Of a stretch of DNA of 64,000 nt, positions 13,149-23,699 are shown in pieces (the stretch's first letter is position 1; each line of letters opens with the position of its first letter). Both the position numbers and the translations under genes were made by a program. Source of the stretch: Solen grandis (Eukaryota; Mollusca; Bivalvia; Adapedonta; Solenidae). The notes beneath the pieces were generated by a model. It saw only the letters and a program-made list of their open reading frames with translations. It ran no database searches and was not told the DNA's origin. The stretch covers positions 2,588,070-2,652,069 of the forward strand of contig CM037792.1 in the NCBI GenBank assembly GCA_021229015.1, written 5' to 3'.

Positions 13149-13822
13149 TCAAAATATCCCTAAAATAGCAGATCGTGTAGCGCTGTACCGATCACAATAT
13201 AACAGAAAGTGCACCTCATCTTCTAAGAGGCCTGCTGAACAAAGCGTACACAGTCTCATATTTGGGGCTTCGCCACAGTATCGCCCAGTCTCCACCCTAA
13301 GGGGGAGGATACCACTACGGAATTGACACAGAAGAGATCGTTCGTACTTATCAATATTTAGCATGAGATAAGGTTCACAGCTATTTTCAAATTTGAATGT
13401 CCTATAGGTTCTCAATTTGGAGACATTTTGAACCTCGTGTGACCAATTTGACCTATAATATCTCTTAATGAGTGTCTTGGCACTATCTGTATACAATATA
13501 GTTCTGTTATAATATACATCAATACAACCAATCATGTTTATAATATGTTTAATTTCACTAGACCAGTTGTTAGTGCACTGCTGGTAGTCGTAATTTAATA
13601 TCCTTTTTGTTAGTCTTGTTTCTGACATATTTAAAAGCCTGTTCCAGTAGCGAAGCATGCATCCCACCTTCGGAATCTGTTTGGTAGTGAGCCCGTCTCA
13701 CCATAAAGTGCTAACGTTGGATTAAATCTGTGCACGCCTAGAAAGTACCTCATTGCTCTGTGTAACACATTGTCACTACTCTGATAATATTTAAACCCAC
13801 AATCAGTTGCACCGTAATCCAA
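13149..13822 (-). pseudogene. LINE ORF2 C-terminal region (post-RT domain), frameshifted
   Basis: Two minus-strand frames cover consecutive parts of one protein. The upstream part (13631-13822) contains DYGA, RAMRYFLGVHRF and LPNRFRRW, a block found after the reverse transcriptase in CR1/I-like elements of invertebrates. The downstream part (13149-13667) continues in another frame with QFRSGILPLRVETGRY and then CTLC...EDEVHFLLYCDRY, the cysteine/histidine motif common near the C-terminus of such ORF2 proteins. The break lies near 13650. The catalytic reverse transcriptase and endonuclease are absent. The same C-terminal pattern (VETGR, C..C, H...C) occurs in the larger LINE at 19310-22470, so both belong to related groups. 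Confidence 0.75.
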
Positions 13823-14141
13823 TATAGGTATAATACAGGAGTATATTAGTTTTTCATATGAACGAAAACCAAATTCTTTAATATTATGTATTTTAATAAA
13901 TAGTTAATTAATTAGTGTTTTATTGAATAAATACTTTGTTCTGTAAAGCTTCATACCGGTAATTTATTTGTGAATATAATGCTGAATAATTAAAAAATAA
14001 TTAATTATTTTCCTTAAAATTATTGTATTTAATTGTTTACTTTTATAAAAAGCAAGTAATTATAATTGTAATTTAATTGAATCATTTCCAGTTTAACTGT
14101 AATTAAGCAATTACTTTTCAAAATAATTGAATCCATGTCTA

Positions 14142-15171
14142 TCTGTTATGTCTTTTTTTTCAACTCAGGCTAAAGGATTTTCATTTAACATGTTTTTTTT
14201 TCCTGTATTTTTTTTGTCTTTTTTTTTTTTTTTTTTTACAATTAATATATAGAAAAAATAAAAGAGTAACTAGAACTACATAGAGCTAACTCTTAAATAC
14301 GACTACCGTTGTTTAAACACTAATTGGTCAAAATCATAATGTAAAATACAGTTAAGACTGATAAGTTTCATTTTCTAAATAATTTCCTTTCCTGTATGTT
14401 GATTCAATCCTCGTAAAGTGGTTTGTACTGGTTCAACATACTACATATGTATGACATAAGTTTAAACTATGAGTTACATTACATATACAATATATTCAAG
14501 TCACGGACATGTCTATAGTTGTTTACCACAATACACAAGCCAGCGGGATGCGTACAGATGCCGCGGCGTCCAGCACCGCCGAGAATTAGGTCTGAGCAAC
14601 AGCACCAGACATATCACTTTATACAATAGACGACACGTCGGGCTGATATAATATGCAAATAACCTATTTCTCATTCACGACTGTGTGTGTCCGTGTTCAT
14701 AAAACGAACTGAAGAAAGATATCGGGAGGTTTTGCATTCACATGACGAAAGATCTTACCACTGAGACAGAGAGTCACTCTTTGGAACACACAGTCAATGT
14801 CAATGAGCGTGCATTTGACCATATCGCTTTTTATATACATGTATGTATATTCTATAATTATTGTTATATATGACACAGACTGATAAAGCAGGTATCTGAA
14901 GCGTATAAAGGCCAAAAAAGGCGTTTGTTAAACGATTATATTTGTTTTATATGTATACGACATATGATATTATCATATAAAAATCTGATTCTTTTCATGC
15001 ATTCCAGATCCCTGGTTAATTATAGGATTAGGAAAAAGTAATAAAATTCTCTACTCATCAGGAACGGGGAAGTGTATTGTACCGTTCTCTGCGTATTGTG
15101 TAAAAACAGATCCGCAATGAAATAAAGTTCAGTTCCATCTATGAACTACACAAAGTTTTTCGTTCTTTTTT
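14142..15171. other. Spacer with poly-T tracts
   Basis: Several T runs lie at 14151-14240, including one of about 17 T. A slightly GC-richer patch at about 14530-14640 has no recognisable coding content. No gene was identified. Confidence 0.5.
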
Positions 15172-16110
15172 AGTTTTTTGTGTGACGCAGTCACTCACAA
15201 CTATAGTACCTACATTCTGAGGGTCCGTTTTCTACATTTAAAACCGAATAACCTATTAATTTTGTATGAATGATCGAACGTTTGAACAGAATTCTACAAC
15301 ACAGGTATGCTGAGATTCAGGCAAAGTGTTGGAAGCTCAATTTTGAGTAAAAAAAATATATATTTACTGGGTAAAATAATTGTATGTAGCATAAAAGAAC
15401 AAAAGAACTATTTCCACTATGATGTTGCGTAACTTTCACTTCACCATGCGAAGGAGTATAGTTTCTTTCGATGAAAAAGTGGCTCGTGCCTGACATTGGG
15501 TGGTGGATGTGCAGGTTTCGGTTAGTTAGTGGCGTTACAATGGTTCATATAGAAAGCTTGAATTCCGATACAAATCTGTGTAACTTACTTATAATCACAT
15601 CAATCTCAGTTACATCAGAGATACCTCAAGGGGTTATTTGTTCTATAGAATGGCGGATATTGTATGTTACTAAGGAAGGAGCCACTGATTTGCATCTATA
15701 AATAGAAACTGTGCCGTCGCTCGGTAGTACAAATCAAAGCGCTGATAGTGCTAAGAGAACAGTTTTGTCGCATTTCTTTTGTTTATCACAGTAAATTTAA
15801 TAAACGGGGATAAAGTTATCGCGCAATGCCAATAACCCCGCTTTAACGTTGCGTTAACATGGTCATTACAAGAAATTAAAGATGAACGCACCATTTGTTT
15901 CAGCAAACTGTTTACAATTAGCACTTCGATCGCCACTCTTACTCTCCCTATTTCTATAGCCTACAATGAACAATCGTTTGTTATTTTAATATAAGTTTGA
16001 TATCTTGCAAAAACTAAGTAACTCTGCATATCTTCAGCTCGTCAAACAATCTTCCACTTGAGGCACACACAACTTCAGTGCCTTCAGCGCTTTGATTCAT
16101 TAAAGTGGCA
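15172..16110 (+). repeat. Diverged duplicated segment, copy 2 (first-exon-like)
   Basis: This is the partner of 1898-2475, with blocks in the same order and orientation. The donor-like junction is conserved: ACAG followed by GTATGCTGAG, exon end at 15304. It holds extra sequence (about 15400-15540) relative to copy 1 and spacing between blocks is larger. A frame of 76 codons at 15471-15701 lies in the non-conserved part and is probably not a gene. Tandem duplication of the 5' region of a gene, with coding exons outside the window, is one possibility. Confidence 0.5.
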
Positions 16111-18399
16111 CCTACGAGCGATTCGTGAAATAATCTATTCTCATGTATAATCAAATACGTATAGCCTAACGAAGCATATCATATGTATGAAATGATTTAT
16201 TCTTGTTGAATAAGTTACTTTTCAGAAATAAAACAAAAGGAATCATTATCATTTCAGGCAACACTACTTTGTCAAATATGGTTATTTTTTCTCTCTTAAT
16301 ATTACGAATATGAACATAATTTATATAAAAAATCTTATATCACGGCAAACTCTTTCTTATCATGTCGCATGAAAATCCTTAAGTTCAGTTATATAAAAAA
16401 TCATCTATCATTCGCTATTGAAAACCACATTACTGCTGAAAATATCTCTTTCCATGAAGAAGCCACTTCTCATTATAGAACAATACTTGATGCCCAAGAC
16501 CTCAACGACATTAGAACGTAACGTTGTCAAAGAAAACGGAACTTGATATAATGGCGAGGTTGGCTGTCATTACATAGCTTTTCGCTTGTGTTGAATTTAT
16601 TTTCAGCTTGTATTATGTGACCACAGCTACTGTGACACTCCGGATGACATAAACATCCTTGTTTGCTGTCTTGTCCGATAAATGAGTTGTATTACAAATG
16701 CTTTGTAAATACTCCTTGCGTGCTGTGATAACATCTGATTGCGAGCAAGCAGGGAAGTATTCTAGGAAAATACTCGATTAATATTTTACAATATCATCAA
16801 CTTTGCACAGGCGGAATATTGAATTATCTTTCCAAAACGTATAACAAGCCTAGTTGTGTGTAAGCTGCATAGGAATAAATAGCGCGGATATTAGAGAGAA
16901 ACTGAGTGACTATTAATATATATTATTTTTATTTAAAATACTTATTCAGTACAAACAAGTTAAGAAATAATCCATTTAAATCTATTAAATATTTGTGCAT
17001 AGTTATGTCTTTGTAGGTTTGTACGTCAATTTTTTTTTATCACGGAGTAGTACCTCGGAACATTATATCTGCCTGTTTATACGTCCAATGATTTCATATA
17101 TTATAAGATCAAGCTTGACTTCACGCTGTGAAACAAATAACACAGTGCAAAGCTGTCCAGTGACAATTATTATATCCGTTTATCAGAAATGTATCACCGG
17201 TTTTCCAGACAGTATAGGAATCCTCGGGTTGTCCTACATTGATCTATCGTGTAATTTCCAGTGCGTTTTATTTCATTTATCTGCAGATTGTTACAGTACA
17301 GAGATTATCAAAACGAGTCTCTTTGCACGACAATATAGCAGGACATAGTTTAATTATTGAAATTCCATGTCTCGGTCCTCAGCTATATGCAATAGATATT
17401 TTGAAATACTTTTGATTAAATAAAGAGTTTGCTATAACCTTAACCTCGTAAAATGTTGTTGTTTTTTTTCAGGATAATTATTAAAATAAGAATAATTATT
17501 AAAAATGTGTAGTAATTTACGCAACATACCGCAGAACATAAACATAGCATTAACTTTTTCATAGATTTGTTTCCTTTAAGTTTATCGACTACAAACTATT
17601 ACACATTAGATGTTTAAATATGTCCAATAACAGAAATATACTTATTTTAGATATAAATACACGCATAATCTTATTACTTCTATAGATTTGATTTTAATTA
17701 AGTATAAAAATAACTTCCCATAGAGACCAGGATAATCAACTGAAAATACAAATTTGATTACCAGACTAATTTATACAAGTTAAAGACAACCGTAACTTTA
17801 GACATCTTCAGATCATTACCAAAAACATAGACTAATTAGGAATCTGTGCTGGTAATCGTATTACGCAATTACCACGCGTTTAACTTTGGGCCTTCCGTCT
17901 GTTCATTACTTGGTGTAGTTCCATAAACGCTGATTTGTATCAACTTTGTTTGAAAACATCCAGATTTAATTCTGGTGCCTGTATCGCAGTGTAATATAAC
18001 GTAAACTCCAATCAAGACAACTAAATTCAATTCTTAAGAATAACATCTGGAATGGATAGTGATATAAAACAGATATTTCCCAAATGAATTCTCACATATT
18101 TCTGTATATTACCATATGCGGTATCAACATTGCTAGAGAAACTATTCATCTATTGAAACATATCTTTATGGTATTGGCAGAAGATAGGCTAAAGAGAAAC
18201 AAAGACCTAAACCCAAAGATAAGCAACTCGGCGAAATATCGTTTATTTTCGCGCAAGAATGAGAGTGGGGTGTTACTTAGCGATAGAAAAAAAAATACCG
18301 TTACTTTTATAGATAAAAGCGTGGCCGGAATAAATGAATAATATATAAATAAGTAAATCTTGTAAAGTACTTAATGAGTACAGTCATTTAAAATTTGGC
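16111..18399. other. Noncoding AT-rich DNA
   Basis: Frames at 16995-17348 (plus, 117 codons, cysteine/serine/isoleucine-rich) and 18084-18341 (plus, 85 codons) are the longest. Neither has an identifiable domain, and codon content follows the local base composition. Nothing else was recognised. Confidence 0.45.
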
Positions 18400-18412
18400 G
18401 GGGGGGGGGGGG
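18400..18412 (+). repeat. Poly-G tract
   Basis: Thirteen consecutive G are unusual in this AT-rich DNA. Shortly after, at about 18471-18490, is a small GC-rich hairpin-like stretch (GCGGGGATCGCCCCGTC). Confidence 0.9.
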
Positions 18413-18710
18413 TGCATAACGTTCATTCGATCGTAGCGCTTGTTTTTACTCAATTTGGTGACATAAAGCGTAGCGGGGATCGCCCCGTCAATGCGATAAT
18501 TGTTAATGACTTAGAGCACTTTTTCTGTCTTTGACAGTACAATCAACAATATATACAATAATAACATTTATTTCTCAGATCATTTACATGACATATGAGA
18601 AACAGACACGTGGCAATTTAACATATTAATCAGTTGACGAGATAATTTAGGTGATATTTGAGGGAAGAAAGGAATAGAAAATACATATGTAGGAGTGACA
18701 ACGGTAGATG

Positions 18711-18806
18711 AGTAATAATATTAACAATTATAATAATATTAATAATAATAAAAAGAAGAAGAAAATTAATAATAATAATAATAATAATGAGGAGAAGAAG
18801 AAAATG
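18711..18806 (+). repeat. (TAA)n/(GAA)n microsatellite, possible LINE 3' tail
   Basis: Imperfect TAA repeats mixed with GAA blocks span about 95 bp. They lie about 500 bp downstream, on the element's strand, of the last coding remains of the minus-strand LINE. They may mark that element's 3' end, or be an independent microsatellite. Confidence 0.6.
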
Positions 18807-19314
18807 CCAAATTATACATGTATTTTATAAGGGGTCATGAGGAGAAAAAAAATAAGATAACATATCCCCAGACCTAAAAAGGCAGATTCAATGTGTCAGA
18901 GAGAGAAAGAGAGAGATGGTTTGCAGATAAATACACAAGTTAATATTCATACCGCAAACATACAGGAAAGAAAATGTAAACATACCTATCAAAACATTAT
19001 CAGAATTATACAACCAAGCTTGTGGTGCACGATTTTGACACTGTAAGCAAGCACGGGATTTTATACTATACCACTGATTTGTCAATGAAACAAGACAGCA
19101 TACCTAGAGTGTACTAGCGATGATGCACGTGCAGGTAAGTAATCAAGTTTAAACCTGTTTACAAATATCTGGGTGACTCAGTAAGGGTTAGTTATGGAAG
19201 GGGTGCGAGCATTTATTTAAGTGTTTGACAAGTAATAAATAAGATGAGGTTAAAAAGCGGTTATAATAACCTTGCAAAATTTCGCTAGTTTGGTCAAAGT
19301 AGTCTTGGAAGATG

Positions 19315-19878
19315 TCATGAGTTCTTTAAATTTGAGTGTATTTGGTCAGTGATAAAAAAGCGTTTAATATATAACATGCGATCTTGTTTAAAATGATCGC
19401 ATACTAGCAGATAGTGATACTCGTCACCAATATCATTCTTGTTGCAGAGGGTGCATTTCCTGTCACTGTATTCAACAGAGTTCCAGCGACCAGTCTCGAC
19501 CGGAAGCCTGTGATTTCCTGTACGGAACTTCAACAGGTAATGGGATAAACCAGTGTTTAGATTAAGTAAGTAACTACCTGTTGAAACATTGCCTTTAAAT
19601 AAGTAAAAATTTAAACCTTTGGAGGATGACTGAACCGATTCGTGCCATTTTTGTTTGAATTGATCTATTAGAATTTGTTTAGTAAGTTTTCCAAACTGTT
19701 TGTTTTGGAGATCTGCATGTAGCTGCCAGATATCCGGCCTACCGATTTCGTATAAAATGGATTTGATAGAATGAACCCACTTTGATTCGAAACCAGGGGT
19801 GTTGGTGAGTGTGTTATATATTTGTTTTGTTAATTTTCTGTCTTTACCAGAAATAATTTTTTCCCAAAAAGAAATCAT
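19315..19878 (-). pseudogene. LINE ORF2 C-terminal region
   Basis: This 187-codon frame lacks the upstream RT. It ends with KFRTGNHRLPVETGRWN and then CTLC...DIGDEYHYLLVCDHF, the same cysteine/histidine motif as in the fragment at 13149-13667 but clearly diverged from it. This part follows the RT thumb and is thought to bind nucleic acid. It is the longest intact piece of this element. Confidence 0.8.
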
Positions 19879-20230
19879 TCTAGATTTAACAATAACTTCA
19901 ATAGGATATCTTCCTAGTTCGGCATATACTATGTAACTAGGCGTACTTTTTTTTTAATTTTCAAAATTCTTTTGAGAAATGGTAAGTGTATTCTTTCTAA
20001 AATTTGCAGGATTTCGTAGCCCCAGACCTCACTCGCGTATGTCAGGATTGGCAAGACGGTATGATCGAACAGTTTTAGTTGTAAGTCCAGTGGAAGATTA
20101 AGATTATTAGTGCGTAAATATAGTAAATGTAATGCTTTCTGAGCCTGCTGTGCTATAGTTTTCCGAGCCTTTAAAAAACTAACACTTCTAAATAGTCCCT
20201 AAATACCTATAACAGTCAACGATTTCAAGA

Positions 20231-20413
20231 TCAGAGCCATTTAATCTTACACGATTTTTCTTTGTATAAGATCCGAATATCTTTGGTTTTAGAAATATTG
20301 ATATCCAATTTCCAAGCATTGCAGTATTCAGAGAATTTATTTAGGTTAGTTTGGAGTGATTCTATTGTATCAGAGATTATGACAGTATCATCTGCGTAAA
20401 GCAGTAGTAACAC
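20231..20413 (-). pseudogene. LINE reverse transcriptase catalytic YADD segment
   Basis: This 60-codon frame contains LLLYADDTVIISD, the YADD catalytic box of reverse transcriptases, followed by LNKFSEYCNAWKLDINISKTK, the conserved palm/thumb block. The frame ends in a stop at 20231, and remnants of the thumb continue in other frames toward 19880. Confidence 0.9.
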
Positions 20414-21620
20414 TTTAATGTATGTAGCTGCTTGATCTTGTATTTCAAATTCAATTCCATAAGAATCTTCATTATTTGCAGTTAAAAATTTTCAAGGTCA
20501 TTTAAGTATATAGAAAAGAAGGCTGGTGATAAATTTTCACCCTGCCAAACACTCTATCACAAAAAAGAAAGCTGAATGTTTACCTTTAAAACTGACACAT
20601 GACTTTATATTTTCATACAATTTCTTAATAACTCTAAAACATTTTCCGGTAATGCCATTTTTAATAAGTTTTGAGAATAATCTTGTTCGCCAAACCGAGT
20701 CAAATGCTTATGAAAAATCAACAAAGGTTGTGGATATTTTTTTCTTATTAAACCTTAAGAGTTCTACAACAGAGTTAAGAGTGAAAATATGATCAATAGT
20801 TGAATAATGTTTGCGAAACCCTGCCTGATTTTCATTTAATACACCATTTTCATCTAGAAATAAAGTCAAACGTGAATTAAGGACTGAAGTAAACATTTTG
20901 CCTAAACAACTAAGCAGAGTTATAGGTCTATAATTGCTTGCATCAAAAGGGTCGCCTTTATTTTTTATAAATTGGAATGAATATCCCTTCTAACCACTGA
21001 GTCGGAATAATTCCTTTGTCCAATATGATATTAAATAATGAGTGATAGACAGGAAGCAATAACTCTTTAGATGCCTTTATATATTCATTTATGATAAAGT
21101 CGCCCGCAGCGGATTTTGAATTTTTAAGATTATTAATGGCACTTTCAATTTCTTTCATAGTTATTATTGGCTTATTAAAGGAGCTCTCAGTTTCATTTGT
21201 CATTTGGTTTAAGTTTTTGAAATAGTCATGTATGGTTTGTAAATCTGGTTGCTCGGTAGTTTTAGTCCTTTGTTTAAATTTATTTAAGTATCTCCAGTTC
21301 TCTTTCGGACTGTGTTTGCTTAAATTTCTAAGCTTATTTGTATTTTCTTTATAATATTGGTCAATATACTTTTTCATTCTTTAATTTTTTTTTTTTCACT
21401 TTCGATCTAGTGACTTTTCAGCACTCTCTATGAATTAATAGTTTAGTTTATTCACTACAGAATCAAGGAGATGTTGATCAATATTTTCGTTTGCGATGTC
21501 ATTTAATGTTGTTTTAATATTTGTGATAAGCTCCTTATTTATGTTTTTTATACATTTCAGCTTTGTCCGCCTGCCATTCATACCTTGATTGATGAGGAGA
21601 TGGTTCCGGCAACTGTACAA
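20414..21620 (-). pseudogene. LINE linker and reverse transcriptase N-terminal half
   Basis: Frames at 21435-21620 and 20958-21377 hold the helical linker and the start of the RT fingers: NNLKNSKSAAGDFIINEYIK matches the usual LKxxKSxGxDxIxxExIK block, then LLLPVYHSLFNIILDKGIIPTQW. The next frame (20708-20896) has LDENGVLNENQAGFRKHYST, the QxGFRxxxST block, and ends at FVDFS, the start of the FVDFxKAFD catalytic block. Between about 20420 and 20700 further RT sequence is scrambled by frameshifts. Confidence 0.85.
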
Positions 21621-21639
21621 GGATACTGATCAGCTCTAT

Positions 21640-22463
21640 GTCAAAGGTAAGTAATGCGTGACCATCATAATGCAGCTCATCGAGTTCAGATATGTTAAAT
21701 GTTTTGAGTAGAGAATAACCATCGATTGATGCGACAACATAGTCAGAGTGGTATTGCGAAATGTCAAGGCACCAATACCGTAATCGTTACCAAGACGACC
21801 ATTCGCAAAAAAAAAGATTATTATTTTTGCAAATCTCTATAACAATGGCTGTTCTTTTTGGTGTCTCTCGAAGTTCTTTCTAAGGAAATGCCTTTAGATT
21901 CTAATAACGACTTTTGGTTAAAAAAAGATTCATTTTCTTGGTCGAATTCAAAAAAAATCTACTAGAAAGGGTTCATCGTCATTAAAATCGTGCATATTTG
22001 CTGTCTGTGCATTCATATCACCTACTATGTAAAACACATTGAACTGAGAACTTACTGAAGTTACTTCTTGTTCAAATAGATCAAACTCGTCTTCATTATA
22101 GAATCTGGATTGGGCGGGTGGTATGTAAATTATACCAAATACTATATCGTCGGAGTGATGTGTTGCCTGCTTTTTAAGCTTAAGCCACAATACATTATCA
22201 GATTTCGACTCAATCACTTCTATATAAGAGCTAAGATCGTTTTTAATAAATGCGCCTAGGCCACCGGACTTACGATAATACTTCTGTGTTCTTGGTTTGC
22301 TTATAAATTCGTAACCGTCTAATTGTATTAAATCGAGTGCATCTATATGGGTTTCGGTAATAAACAAGAAATCATATTTGCTTACAGTGTCACAAAAATC
22401 AGGATATTGTAAACGATTTTTAAAGCCCCAGTGCGTTTTAGCTGGGAAAAATATATTTTTCAA
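21640..22463 (-). pseudogene. LINE APE-like endonuclease domain
   Basis: The first 171 codons (21948-22463) include FLFITETH, where the conserved glutamate of the exonuclease-endonuclease-phosphatase fold lies, followed by GGLGAFIKND, then FGIIYIPP and VGDMNAQ, with the aspartate/asparagine pair of the active site. The frame breaks near 21950. Homology continues in other frames to about 21640 with GNDYGIGALTFRN and SDYVVASIDGY-like remains, then HYDGHALLTFDI, which would hold the terminal aspartate/histidine region. The domain normally nicks the DNA target to prime reverse transcription. Confidence 0.8.
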
Positions 22464-22640
22464 AATTTCTAATTAGCAAAGCCTCAAATGATGTTTGATT
22501 AACCTCTTAATGTTTAATTAAGCCCACATAATGAAATATTTGCCCGGAAGTCTTAGTTGTTCAGACAGGGCAAAATAGTGAGAAAGATGGGCGGAGTTTG
22601 TTCTGAAACACAGTAAAACCACGGATGTCTCGGTGTACAT

Positions 22641-22744
22641 GGGGTGTTCCAAAAGTTCATGGACTTTTTCTATAGACTGAATAAATATTGATACACGGTA
22701 GTAGGGGAGATAGAAAGAAAATCCATGAACTTCTGAAAAACCCC
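22641..22744. mobile_element. 104-bp palindromic MITE, mariner-like ends
   Basis: The left arm 22641-22669 starts GGGGTGTTCCAAAAGTTCAT. The right arm (22717-22744) read in reverse complement starts GGGGTTTTTCAGAAGTTCAT. Arms of about 28 bp match at most positions, with a 47-bp spacer. The TTCCAAAAGTTCATGGA-type end resembles mariner-family terminal repeats. A clean TA target duplication could not be placed. Confidence 0.65.
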
Positions 22745-23072
22745 TTTTATGTTAATTTTATGCTGTCATTGTTCTGAGCTAAATATAGAACGAGACAGCC
22801 ACAATTTGCATTTTTTCTAATAGAATCTTACCTGTAAATTAGGCATTTCTCAAGGTCTTTCAGTGGTGAAATTAAAACTGAATTATATATGTTTGTAAGT
22901 GCATTCGGATTTAGGTCTAACATCTATAAGAAACTGGGACTTTAAGTCCACATACATTAAGTAAACCTATATGAGTATTTACTTGCCACTTACTCCTATT
23001 GCTTAATGAGTCTTTACTGTCTTCACTATTACTGTCTTTATTTTCACAGATGTATTCTTCCCTCCCAGCGTC
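22745..23072. other. Spacer
   Basis: I see no gene or repeat in this stretch. Confidence 0.5.
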
Positions 23073-23276
23073 CTATGCCTCTGGAATGGATACAGAGTTG
23101 ATGCCAGTGGACGGGGTATGCAGGATGTCGTTGTTGTTCGGTGGGTGATCCGCACTTGTGCCTGTATTATGTGGGTCTCCAGAGGACTCATACATACTGC
23201 TGTGGGAACATTCTGTGTCCGACATAACTGGATTGTATTGACAAAAAGGATCAAGATGGACTGGCCCAGAAGACAT
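23073..23276 (-). CDS. Possible isolated 3' terminal coding exon
   Basis: On the minus strand a GC-richer island encodes up to 67 codons ending at a stop at 23073. The protein is rich in serine, proline, asparagine, histidine and threonine (for example MSDTECSHSSMYESSGD and HPPNNNDILHTPSTG), unlike translations of the AT-rich flanks. A pyrimidine-rich stretch followed by AATCCAG lies just before TTATGTCGG at about 23230, which would make a reasonable 3' splice acceptor, giving an exon of about 50 codons. If the ATG at 23276 were used instead, a TAA directly precedes it. The content resembles a disordered C-terminal tail, but no family is recognised. Confidence 0.3.
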   Translation of the reverse strand: MSSGPVHLDPFCQYNPVMSDTECSHSSMYESSGDPHNTGTSADHPPNNNDILHTPSTGINSVSIPEA

Positions 23277-23431
23277 TTACCTTAGAATATTGCCTTCATT
23301 ATCTACTCAAGTTTTTTTAATCCATACATTAATACAGCAAGATCATTCAATTTTAAAACTTGCCAAACAATACATGTTGCGAAAATATTAAGGTCGTAGC
23401 TAAAAGATCCATAAGTAAGTCACTGAGTCAG

Positions 23432-23600
23432 TTATGGTCAAGATCACCAAAGGTCAAATTTCAATGGTATACACCAAACAATACCTGTGGACCAAATATG
23501 AAGATCATTACCTGAGAATTCAAATTAAAGTCGCTGGATCATGGTCAAGGTTATCCAAGGTCAAAGTTCAATTCCGTACACAAAACTTACCTTTTGGCAA
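23432..23600 (+). repeat. Two-copy tandem repeat with AGGTCA half-sites
   Basis: TGGTCAAGATCACCAAAGGTCAAATTTCAA at about 23432 recurs diverged at about 23541, a period near 109 bp. Each copy carries TGGTCAAG and AAGGTCAAA-like words. It resembles the tandem-core repeats of the 28-57 kb elements only loosely. The 61-codon frame across it is a shadow of the repeat. Confidence 0.5.
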
Positions 23601-23699
23601 AATGATAAAGAACAACTAGGTAATGACAAACTGCAAATATCTTCGCACCGGGCCTTGTGATTTCTGGCATGAAGACATTTGAAACTCGAGCGACAGTTA

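Larger units (their letters stand above)
12441..13870 (-). mobile_element. 5'-truncated non-LTR retrotransposon (LINE) nested in the hAT-like element
   Basis: Minus-strand protein remains (13149-13822) read toward lower coordinates and are followed by a 3' untranslated part. That part holds a long TA/CA microsatellite (12786-12960) and ends in a short tandem repeat of CTTA on the minus strand (about 12447-12476). Tandem-repeat tails are common for LINEs of the CR1/L2/RTE groups. The 5' end is lost: the recognisable sequence stops near 13870, typical of incomplete reverse transcription. The hAT-like arms flank it on both sides, so it inserted after that element. Confidence 0.65.
12225..14141. 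mobile_element. hAT-like non-autonomous DNA transposon, interrupted by a LINE
   Basis: The left end begins CAGACCTGGGTCCAATTAC. The reverse complement of the right end (14141 leftward) begins TAGACATGGATTCAATTAT. About 14 of the first 19 positions match. Both ends continue into AATTACAATTATAATT-like sequence, so the termini are long, AT-rich and imperfectly inverted. Flanking 8-bp duplications with one mismatch support hAT-type insertion. The only coding matter inside is a nested LINE 3' fragment (about 12441-13870). Without it the element would be about 480 bp, a typical MITE size. No transposase was found. Several flank mismatches imply an old insertion. Confidence 0.6.
19310..22470 (-). 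mobile_element. Non-LTR retrotransposon ORF2 (endonuclease + RT), decayed
   Basis: The minus strand holds, in order from 22470 down to 19310, an APE-like endonuclease, a linker, a reverse transcriptase and a C-terminal cysteine/histidine region. These are the parts of one ORF2 of the CR1/I/Nimb-like type. The coding sequence is broken by several frameshifts and stops but spans about 3.1 kb, near the normal size of such an ORF2. The first residues of the endonuclease domain and all of ORF1 are missing, so the copy is probably 5'-truncated. No sign of current activity is visible. Clade assignment is from motif memory and is uncertain. Confidence 0.85.

Noticed and set aside
16995..17348. 117-codon plus-strand frame as a gene
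   Set aside because: No recognisable domain, composition equals local AT-rich background, and no splice or promoter signals are convincing.
20526..20792. Plus-strand frame of 88 codons inside the LINE
   Set aside because: Antisense shadow of the minus-strand reverse transcriptase.
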